A stretch of DNA of 64,000 nt. It comes from JADHLJ01 sp038146985 (lineage in GTDB: Bacteria; Pseudomonadota; Alphaproteobacteria; Thalassobaculales; Thalassobaculaceae). The position numbers were made by a program, and so were the translations under genes. Position 1 is the first letter of the stretch. The number at the start of each line of letters is the position of its first letter. Shown here piece after piece: positions 8,359 through 15,817 of the stretch. Under the pieces are notes generated by a model. The model made no database searches and was not told the origin of the DNA. It saw only the letters and a program-made list of their open reading frames with translations. Location: assembly GCA_038146985.1 (NCBI GenBank), contig JAYQSQ010000013.1, positions 1-64,000 on the forward strand, read 5' to 3'.

Positions 8359-9638
8359 GCGCCGCTGATCCGGTGGCCGGGACCGGCCTTCAATACACCC
8401 GGCTCGATAACGGCATCCAGGTCATCAGCGACCCGATGGCCACCGTCGAAAGCGTTTCGCTGGGCGCCTGGTTCGGTGTCGGGGCCCGCAACGAGGCCCA
8501 GGAGGTCAACGGCGTCGCGCATTTCCTCGAGCACATGGCCTTCAAGGGCACCGAGCGCCGGGGGCCCGCCGATATCGCCGAGGAGATCGAGGCGGTCGGC
8601 GGTCATCTGAATGCCTATACCAGCCGCGAGCAGACCGCCTATTACGCCAAGGTACTGAAACAGGATACCGGCCTCGCCGTCGATATTCTCGGCGACATCT
8701 TGAGGAATTCGACTTTCCTCGACGCCGAGATCAGCCGCGAGCGCACGGTGATCCTGCAGGAGATCGGCCAGGCCGCCGACACCCCCGACGATATCATTTT
8801 CGACCTGTTCCAGGAGACCGCCTATCCGGATCAGGCGCTGGGCCGCCCGGTCCTGGGGCGCGCCGATGTCGTCGGCCGGATGCCGCGCGATGCCATCGTC
8901 GGCTTCGTGGACACCAATTACGGCGGCGAGCAGATGATCTTCTCGGCCGCCGGAAACATCGAGCACGACGCGCTGGTCGCCGATGTCGCGGCAAGCTTCG
9001 GCACCTTGCCCCGGAGAAGTCCCGCCGCGGTTCAGCCGGCCCGCTATGCCGGGGGCGAATGGCGCGAGGAAAAGGATCTGGAACAGGTCCACCTGGTCCT
9101 CGGTTTCGAGGGTACGCCGTTCCACGATCCGGAGTTCCATGCCCAACAGGTGCTCTCGATGCTGCTGGGCGGCGGGATGTCCTCGCGGCTGTTCCAGGAG
9201 ATCCGCGAGAAGCGGGGTCTGGTCTATTCGATCTACTCCTTCTCGTCGGCTTACCAGGATACCGGCCTGCTCGGGATCTACGCGGGTACCGGCGAGGAAC
9301 AGCTCGCCGAACTGGTGCCGGTCGTCTGCGAGGAACTGGTCAAGCTGGCCGACGCGGACCTCGAAGCCGAAGTGGTCCGCTCGCGCGCGCAGCTTAAATC
9401 AGGCTTGCTAATGAGCCGCGAGACCACCTCCAACCGCTGCGAGCAGGTGGCCCAGCACATGCTGGTCTATGGCCGGGTGATGCCGGTTGACGAAATCGTC
9501 GCCAAGGTCGATGCCGTGGACGCCGATGCGGTTCGCCGCGTCGCGCGCCGCCTGCTGAAAAGCAAGCCGACCCTGGCCGCCCTCGGACCGCTCTCGCGTC
9601 TGGAACCCTATGACGCGATCTGTGGGCGTCTGGGTTGA
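8355..9638 (+). CDS. M16-family zinc metalloprotease (processing-peptidase-like)
   Basis: The 427-residue protein has the inverted zinc motif HxxEH (His56, Glu59, His60) and the third ligand Glu136 exactly 76 residues after the motif, as in the M16B family. The C-terminal half is the inactive repeat domain with a GGGMSSRLFQEIRE..GL.YS segment. It resembles the mitochondrial processing peptidase beta subunit, but bacterial homologues act on unknown small or unfolded peptides. It is translationally coupled to thrC. Confidence 0.93.
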   Translation: MSAADPVAGTGLQYTRLDNGIQVISDPMATVESVSLGAWFGVGARNEAQEVNGVAHFLEHMAFKGTERRGPADIAEEIEAVGGHLNAYTSREQTAYYAKVLKQDTGLAVDILGDILRNSTFLDAEISRERTVILQEIGQAADTPDDIIFDLFQETAYPDQALGRPVLGRADVVGRMPRDAIVGFVDTNYGGEQMIFSAAGNIEHDALVADVAASFGTLPRRSPAAVQPARYAGGEWREEKDLEQVHLVLGFEGTPFHDPEFHAQQVLSMLLGGGMSSRLFQEIREKRGLVYSIYSFSSAYQDTGLLGIYAGTGEEQLAELVPVVCEELVKLADADLEAEVVRSRAQLKSGLLMSRETTSNRCEQVAQHMLVYGRVMPVDEIVAKVDAVDADAVRRVARRLLKSKPTLAALGPLSRLEPYDAICGRLG

Positions 9639-9716
9639 TGTTAAGCATCGCGCTTGCGTGACCGCGGCCACATTGTGCAAAATGTGGATAACTTTCCGTT
9701 GGGTGGATGACGCAGC

Positions 9717-10313
9717 GTGGTCCTGACCTTTTTTCCGCCGGCGCGGGCCGAGCCCAAGATCACCCTGCCAAGATTGTATCTTCGCCCGCCGCACCGGTCC
9801 GATTGGGCTTCCTGGGCGGAGTTGCGGGGCGAGAGCCGGGAATTCCTGACGCCTTGGGAGCCGACCTGGCCGGACGATGCGCTGACCAAGGCGGCGTTCC
9901 GGCGGCGGCTCGCCCGGTACGCCGAGGACTGGAACCGCGACCTCGGGTACTCGTTCTTCATCTTCAGGCGCGCCGATGACGCCATTGTCGGCGGCATCAC
10001 CATCTCCAATGTCCGCCGAGGCGTCGCGCAGAGCTGTTCCTTCGGTTACTGGATGGGCAAGCGGCATGCTCGCAACGGCTATATGACCGAAGCGGTTCAC
10101 GGCGCCTGTTCCTTCGCCTTCGATCAGTTGTCCCTGCACCGGGTGGAAGCGGCCTGTCTGCCGATCAACGAGCCGAGCAAGGGGGTGCTTCGCAAATCCG
10201 GCTTCCGGTACGAAGGACTCGCCAAGCGGTATCTGAAGATCAACGGCAAATGGCGCGACCATATGCAGTTCGCATTGCTGCGCGAGGAGTTCTATCCGAA
10301 CCTCGCGGACTGA
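9717..10313 (+). CDS. GNAT acetyltransferase, RimJ/RimL-like
   Basis: The 198-residue protein is a single GNAT domain. It opens with a LRPPHRSDW..W strand-helix, has the acetyl-CoA site around GYWMGKRHARNGYMTEA (Q/RxxGxG/A variant) and the NEPSKGVLRKSGF segment found in RimJ/RimL ribosomal-protein N-acetyltransferases. The start is GTG at 9717 with only a weak Shine-Dalgarno sequence. It follows the M16 gene by about 80 bases. Whether its target is ribosomal protein S5 or another N-terminus cannot be told from sequence. Confidence 0.85.
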   Translation: MVLTFFPPARAEPKITLPRLYLRPPHRSDWASWAELRGESREFLTPWEPTWPDDALTKAAFRRRLARYAEDWNRDLGYSFFIFRRADDAIVGGITISNVRRGVAQSCSFGYWMGKRHARNGYMTEAVHGACSFAFDQLSLHRVEAACLPINEPSKGVLRKSGFRYEGLAKRYLKINGKWRDHMQFALLREEFYPNLAD

Positions 10314-10398
10314 TCCTCATCGCGCCAATTGATTCCCACCTCGAAAAAAATTTCCGCCGCCTTGACGAAAAACAGGCGTCGAAAATCGACTGCCGAAA

Positions 10399-10424
10399 GC
10401 CCCTGTTTTCACAGGGGCGACGGG
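10399..10424 (+). repeat. REP-like palindromic unit 1
   Basis: GCCCCTG (10399-10405) pairs with CAGGGGC (10412-10418) around a 6-base loop and is followed by GACGGG. The tail CAGGGGCGACGG matches the other three units of this family. It lies between the 3' ends of the acetyltransferase and monooxygenase genes. Confidence 0.6.
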
Positions 10425-10451
10425 ATTTGGCATGGAGCAGAGGTAATTTTT

Positions 10452-10478
10452 CCGTCGCCCTGGCGAAAGGCAGGGCCC
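10452..10478 (-). repeat. REP-like palindromic unit 2
   Basis: Read on the minus strand this is GCCCTG, an 8-base loop, CAGGGC and GACGG. It is an almost exact inverted copy of unit 3, 70 bases away, so the pair forms a BIME-like arrangement between two convergent genes. Confidence 0.65.
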
Positions 10479-10546
10479 AGCTTCGATCGCTCCACCTGTC
10501 GGAATCGTGTTTCGTGTTTGGCTTACAACAGACATATCCGATGCAA

Positions 10547-10572
10547 GGCCCTGCCTAGCGCCAGGGCGACGG
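10547..10572 (+). repeat. REP-like palindromic unit 3
   Basis: GCCCTG (10548-10553) pairs with CAGGGC (10562-10567) and is followed by GACGG, as in the other units. Together with units 1 and 2 it fills the 293-base gap 10314-10606, in which no gene is supported. Confidence 0.65.
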
Positions 10573-10606
10573 CAGATTGTGACGACGAAATCCAGCAGAT
10601 CGGAGA

Positions 10607-12232
10607 TTAGGCGAAGGCAAAATCCGGATAGCCCGCCGCCGCCTGTTTTTCGATCAGGCGCCGGTAGCGCACCGCGCCGCCGTTATAGCCGAGCACCCGG
10701 GGCTCTCCCCGTCCCTCCACATTGCGGTTAACGCCGGTCTGCCAGGACGGAACCTTCGAGGACAAGAGATTGGCCGAGGCCAGGTTGACCTTTTCGATCC
10801 AGGGATCGATCGCCTCGGACCTCGGCTCACAGCGCTTGAGGCCATTCTCGCGCATATGCCGGATCAGGCCGGTTTGCCAATCCACCACCTCTTCGATGTT
10901 GCGCGGGATGTTGCCGCGCGCGGTGTGCGGGCCGAGGATCGGGAACAGGTTCGGATAGCCCTCAACCTGCATGCCGTAGAGCGTGCGCGGCATCGATTTC
11001 CATTCCTCGACCAGCCGCCGTCCGCCGACGCCGCGGATGTCGATCCGGTCATAAGGGCCGGTAACACCATCAAACCCGGTGGCATAGATCAGCACATCGA
11101 ATTCGTAGTCCCGGTCGCTGGTCCTGATGCCCGTGGGCGTGATCCGCTCGATCGGGGTCGCGTTGATATCGACCAGCAGCACGTTGTCCCGGTTATAGGC
11201 TTCGTAATAACCGCTGTCCAGCGGCAGCCGGCGGGTGCCGAAGCCATGGGTCTTCGGAGTCAGGAGATCGGCGACCTTGGGGTCCTTCACCCGCTCGCGG
11301 ATCTTCCTGGTGGCGAATTCGGTCATCAGCGCATTGGCGCGCTCATCGGTCAGGACATCCTTGAAATTGCCGATCCAGATGCCGAAACCGGGCTCGGAAT
11401 AGAGCTTCTCCCAAAACGCATCGCGCTCCTCCGGGGACACCTCAAGGGCGCTTCGCGGATCCGGCTCGTGGATGAAACAGGCGACCGTCTCGCGGCAACG
11501 CTCATAGATCGCGGGAAAGCTGGCTTTGATCTTCTTCTGCTCTTCTTCGGTGATCGGCGCGTTGTGCAGCGGGGCGGCCCAATTGGGGGTACGTTGAAAC
11601 ACCGTCAGATGTTCGACCTCCTTGGCGATGGTCTGAATGATCTGGATTGCGGTCGCGCCGGTCCCGATGATGCCGACGCGCTTGCCGGCCAAATCCGCGC
11701 CCTCCTTCGGCCAGCGCGCAGGGTGGTAGGCCGGTCCCTTGAAATCCTTCACGCCCGGAATATTGGGCATGGTGAAAGCGGAGAGCGGACCCATGGCGGT
11801 GATCAGCAGCGGCGCGGTGACCTGCTCGCCGCTTCCAAGGGTGATGGTCCAGGTGCTTTCCACATCGTTGAAATGCGCCGCGGTCATGCGGCTGTTGAAC
11901 TGAATGTCGCGTCGGAAGTCGAACTTATCGGCGACAAAGTTGAGATAGCGCAGTGTGTCCGGCTGGGCCGAGAAATGCTCCGGCCAGCTCCACTCGCGCA
12001 GCACCTCCTCGGAGAAGGAATAGCCGTAGGACCAGCTTTCCGAATCAAAGCGCGCGCCGGGATACCGGCACCAGTACCAGGTGCCGCCGACATCGGTGCC
12101 CGCCTCGAAAACACGGACCCGCATGCCGAGCTCGCGCAGACGGTAAAGCTGATACATCCCCGCGACTCCGGCGCCGATGATGATGGCGTCGAGTCCGGCA
12201 TTGGGGTTCTGGACGGCGGTGGCGGTGTCCAT
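10607..12232 (-). CDS. Flavin monooxygenase of the Baeyer-Villiger type
   Basis: The 541-residue protein has an N-terminal FAD fold (GAGVAG at 20-25), the Baeyer-Villiger fingerprint FxGxxxHxxxWP at residues 164-175, and a second NADPH-binding Rossmann motif GTGATA at 190-195. Such enzymes insert oxygen into ketones to give esters or lactones, or oxidise heteroatoms. The length fits cyclohexanone/phenylacetone monooxygenases. The natural ketone substrate is unknown. It is convergent with the acetyltransferase gene across the REP cluster and divergent from etfB. Confidence 0.9.
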   Translation of the reverse strand: MDTATAVQNPNAGLDAIIIGAGVAGMYQLYRLRELGMRVRVFEAGTDVGGTWYWCRYPGARFDSESWSYGYSFSEEVLREWSWPEHFSAQPDTLRYLNFVADKFDFRRDIQFNSRMTAAHFNDVESTWTITLGSGEQVTAPLLITAMGPLSAFTMPNIPGVKDFKGPAYHPARWPKEGADLAGKRVGIIGTGATAIQIIQTIAKEVEHLTVFQRTPNWAAPLHNAPITEEEQKKIKASFPAIYERCRETVACFIHEPDPRSALEVSPEERDAFWEKLYSEPGFGIWIGNFKDVLTDERANALMTEFATRKIRERVKDPKVADLLTPKTHGFGTRRLPLDSGYYEAYNRDNVLLVDINATPIERITPTGIRTSDRDYEFDVLIYATGFDGVTGPYDRIDIRGVGGRRLVEEWKSMPRTLYGMQVEGYPNLFPILGPHTARGNIPRNIEEVVDWQTGLIRHMRENGLKRCEPRSEAIDPWIEKVNLASANLLSSKVPSWQTGVNRNVEGRGEPRVLGYNGGAVRYRRLIEKQAAAGYPDFAFA

Positions 12233-12437
12233 GGAAAGGTTTCCGGCGAATAAGACGATGGGACGGGCTGGCTCTGTCTCTACAAATCCAAGACCGGCCG
12301 CAGCAAGCCTTTCACGCCGTTCATCGGGCGCTTGCCGGCTCGAAATCGCCCTCGTGCTTGACAGTTCGGTATCGCTCTCCTAAGACCGGGCGACCCTCGC
12401 GAGGGATTCTATTCCACAGCAGATCGTTGGAGTCGCC

Positions 12438-13187
12438 ATGAAGGTGCTCGTGCCCGTGAAACGGGTCATCGACTACAACGTCAAGGTCCGCGTCAAGGCC
12501 GACCAGACGGGTGTCGAACTGGCCAATGTCAAGATGTCCATGAACCCGTTCGACGAGATCTCCGTCGAGGAGGCGATCCGCCTCCGCGAGGCTGGCAAGG
12601 CCGAGGAGGTGATCGCGGTTTCGATCGGCGTCCAGCAGTGCCAGGAGACGATCCGCACCGCGCTGGCCATGGGCGCGGATCGCGGTATCCATATCCTGCA
12701 TGACGGGGATGTCGAGCCGCTGGCCGTCGCCAAGATGCTGAAAGAGATCGCCGAGAAGGAAGGCCCGTCCGTCATCATCGTTGGCAAGCAGGCGATCGAC
12801 GACGACTGCAACCAGACCGGCCAGATGCTGGCGGCGCTGCTCGGCTGGGGCCAAGCGACCTTCATCTCGAAGCTGGAGCTCGGCGACGGCGATCTGAAGG
12901 CGACCCGCGAGGTCGATGGCGGTCTTGAGACCATCACCCTGAAGCTGCCGGCGGTTCTGACCACCGACCTGCGGTTGAACGAACCGCGCTATGCCTCGCT
13001 GCCGAACATCATGAAGGCCAAGAAGAAGCCGATCGATCAGATGTCTCCGGCGGATCTCGGCGTTGATCCGAGCCCACGGCTTCAGACCCTCAAGGTCGTC
13101 GAGCCGCCGAAACGCGAAGCCGGCGTCAAGGTCGAGGATGTCGCCGATCTGGTGAACAAACTGCGCAACGTCGCGAAGGTGATCTAA
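12438..13187 (+). CDS. etfB: Electron transfer flavoprotein beta subunit
   Basis: The 249-residue protein starts MKVLVPVKRVIDYNVKVRVK and carries the AMP-binding ADP..D.G....G.....L region and the C-terminal KKKPI recognition helix of ETF beta. With EtfA it forms the FAD-containing heterodimer that moves electrons from acyl-CoA dehydrogenases to ETF-ubiquinone oxidoreductase. etfA starts two bases after its stop. Confidence 0.95.
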   Translation: MKVLVPVKRVIDYNVKVRVKADQTGVELANVKMSMNPFDEISVEEAIRLREAGKAEEVIAVSIGVQQCQETIRTALAMGADRGIHILHDGDVEPLAVAKMLKEIAEKEGPSVIIVGKQAIDDDCNQTGQMLAALLGWGQATFISKLELGDGDLKATREVDGGLETITLKLPAVLTTDLRLNEPRYASLPNIMKAKKKPIDQMSPADLGVDPSPRLQTLKVVEPPKREAGVKVEDVADLVNKLRNVAKVI

Positions 13188-13189
13188 CG

Positions 13190-14136
13190 ATGGCTACGCT
13201 GATCGTCGCCGAACACGATAATTCGGACCTGAAGCCCGCCACTTTGAACGCCGTCGCCGCCGCCCAGGCGATTGGTGGCGATATGACCATTCTCGTTGCC
13301 GGAAGCGGATGCGGCGGCGTCGCCGAGCAGGCGGCCAAGGTTGCCGGGGTATCAAGGTGCTGGTTGCCGATTCCGCCGAATACGCCAATGGCCTCGCCGA
13401 GAACGTCGCCAATCTAGTTGTGGCGCTCGCCGGTGATTACAGCCACGTCATGGCGCCGGCCACGACCGAGGGCAAGAACGTCATGCCCCGCGCCGCCGCG
13501 TTGCTCGATGTTCAGCAGATCTCCGAGATCTCCGAAGTCGTCGACGCCGACACTTTCGTGCGGCCGATCTACGCCGGTAACGCCATGGCGACGGTGAAGT
13601 CCTCGGACGCGGTCAAAGTCATCACCGTGCGCACGACGGCCTTCGAGGCGGTCGCCGCCGACGGCGGCTCGGCCAGCGTTGAGACTGTGGGCGGCAGGTG
13701 ATTCCGGCCTTTCCAGCTACGTCGGCTCGGAACTCAGCGCTTCCGAGCGTCCGGAGCTGACCTCGGCCCGATCGTCATTTCCGGCGGCCGCGGCATGCAG
13801 TCCGGCGAGAACTTCCCGATGATCGAGAAGGTTGCCGACCGGCTCGGGGCCGCGGTCGGTGCGTCCCGCGCGGCGGTCGATGCCGGCTATGTGCCGAACG
13901 ACTACCAGGTCGGCCAGACCGGCAAGGTGGTTGCGCCGGATCTCTATATCGCCGTCGGTATCTCCGGTGCGATCCAGCATCTCGCCGGCATGAAGGACAG
14001 CAAGGTGATCGTCGCGATCAACAAGGACGAGGAAGCACCGATCTTCCAGGTCGCCGATTTCGGTCTTGTTGCCGACCTGTTCAAGGCGGTGCCGGAACTT
14101 GACGAGGAACTCGCCAAGCAGGGCTTCGGGTCCTGA
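13190..14136 (+). pseudogene. etfA: Electron transfer flavoprotein alpha subunit, frame broken three times
   Basis: Three open stretches together give a normal EtfA: the N-terminal part from 13190 in one frame, the middle from about 13350, and a C-terminal part ending at 14136 with the FAD-binding VISGGRGM, QVGQTGKVV and INKDEEAPIF motifs. The frame changes at about 13350, 13694 and 13768, each explained by one missing base (for example GCCCGATC for an expected GCCCGGATC). Between the breaks conservation is excellent, and etfB upstream is intact. This fits sequence error better than decay. If the frame is restored the product is about 315 residues. Confidence 0.88.
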
Positions 14137-14190
14137 CCTTGAGGCTGGCGGCGGCCTGCGGGGACGCGCCGCCAACGGGAGCGTAAGACA

Positions 14191-15059
14191 ATGATCCAGC
14201 GTGTCGGCATCATCGGTGCCGGACAGATGGGATCGGGCATCGCGCATGTCTGCGCGCTGGCCGGGCTCAATGTTCACCTGTGCGATATTGAGGATTCGGC
14301 ACTCGCCGGCGCGCGCTACAATCGAACGCAACCTCGCGCGCCAGGCCAGCCGCGGCAAGATCGCCGACGGCGACGTCGCCGCCGCGATGGGCCGGATTTC
14401 CACCGGCAAGGATCTCGGTGCTTTCGGCGGGTCCGATCTCGTGATCGAGGCCGCGACCGAAAACGAAGAGGTGAAGCGCGCCATCCTGAAGGACCTGGTT
14501 CCGAATCTGTCCGCCACCGCGCTGATCGCCACCAATACGTCGTCGATATCCATCACCCGTTTGGCGGCCGTTACCGACCGTCCCGGGAAATTCATCGGCA
14601 TGCATTTCATGAATCCGGTGCCGGTGATGCAGCTGGTGGAACTGATTCGCGGCATCGCGACCGAGCAGGAGACCTTTACCGCGGTCAAGACACTGGCCGA
14701 GAAGCTCGGCAAGACCGTCGCGGTCGCCGAGGATTTTCCGGCCTTCATCGTCAACCGCATTCTGTTGCCGATGATCAACGAGGCGGTCTACACCCTCTAT
14801 GAAGGCGTCGGCGGCGTTAATCCATCGACACCGCCATGCGGCTCGGCGCCAATCACCCGATGGGCCCGCTGCAACTGGCCGACTTCATCGGCCTCGATAC
14901 CTGCCTCGCGGTGATGCACGTGCTGTATGACGGCCTCGCGGATTCCAAGTACCGGCCGTGTCCCTGCTGGTCAAATATGTCGAAGCCGGCTGGCTCGGCC
15001 GCAAGACCGGACGAGGGTTCTACGACTATTCCGGGGACGAGCCGGTTCCGACCCGTTAA
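14191..15059 (+). pseudogene. 3-hydroxybutyryl-CoA / 3-hydroxyacyl-CoA dehydrogenase, frame broken three times
   Basis: The product begins with the NAD-binding IGAGQMGSGIAHVCALAG motif. It has the catalytic FIGMHFMNPVP histidine segment and the C-terminal AGWLGRKTGRGFYDY signature of short 3-hydroxyacyl-CoA dehydrogenases. It would oxidise (S)-3-hydroxybutyryl-CoA with NAD in fatty acid or butyrate metabolism, consistent with its place after etfBA. The frame changes near 14314, 14820 and 14963; the last is one missing C in CGTGTCCCTGCTG. The restored length is about 289 residues, normal for the family. Confidence 0.86.
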
Positions 15060-15817
15060 GTGTCGAGCCGTCTGTCGCCTGGCGCTCCTGGACCGCGCGT
15101 TCAATCTCGACCGAGTCGAACGCGGCGACTTTCCGCAGATCCTGCAGCCGATCGATCATCAGCTTCGACAGCGCGGTGCCGGCATTCGCCATCGTCGAGC
15201 CGTTCTTCATCCGCATGTCTCGCACCAATATGTCGTTCGGCTTCAGACCATCGAAGTCCACGGTTACGAACTCATGGCCCGGCCGAGGCTCGGTATTGGA
15301 GTCGGTGATCTGGTGAGGTACCCGGGACGCCGGAATCGTCGACCGGGATGATCGCCGGAACCTCTGTTCCCCAATAGTGCCCGGGTTCGCGTAGCGTCCA
15401 TTCCCGCTCGAGTGCTCGGGCCAGTTTGGATATCAGGTCGGTCTTGCTGACGGGTTTCAGCAGGAAGCCCTGGCAGTCAAGTTCGCCACAACTTCGCACC
15501 ACCGCCATATCGTTGAGGCTGGTCAGCATTACCACCGGAATCAAGGGGCGAACTCCGCCGGTGCTCGTCCTGATCGCTTTCAGGGCTTGCAGGCCGTTCA
15601 GGTCCGGCATGTTGATATCCATGACGACGATGTCGACATGATCGGCGGCCAGGATCTCGAGAGCCCGCTTCCTGCTCTCCGCTTCGAGGATGACAAGACC
15701 TTCGACGCTGGAGAGCATGCTTCTGACGATCGAACGGACGAACCGCTGATCGTCGACCAGCAAGACGGTCATTTGAGAAAGCGTCGCCAGGTCCCTTGCC
15801 AGTGACGATGTCTCCAC
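14971..15817 (-). pseudogene. Response regulator with C-terminal helical domain, frame broken once
   Basis: Residues 16-135 are a receiver domain: acidic pair Asp22/Asp23, phospho-acceptor Asp67 (VMDINMPD), Thr99 and Lys121. A frame change near 15320 leads to a second piece (LKPNDILVRDMRMKNG..., start near 15285) resembling the short regulatory strand that often follows HD-GYP-type receivers. The reading frame then overlaps the 3' end of the opposite-strand dehydrogenase gene by about 90 bases, so the true C-terminus is uncertain. The GTG start at 15817 overlaps the stop of the hybrid kinase by one base. The two are surely coupled, and the kinase is the likely phosphodonor. Confidence 0.75.

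Noticed and set aside
10399..10424. Intrinsic terminator after the acetyltransferase gene.
   Set aside because: The hairpin is good but no T-run follows, and the same tail recurs in three other units, so a repeat family explains it better.
13190..15059. Programmed frameshifting in etfA and the dehydrogenase gene.
   Set aside because: There are several breaks per gene, with no common slippery sequence or downstream structure.
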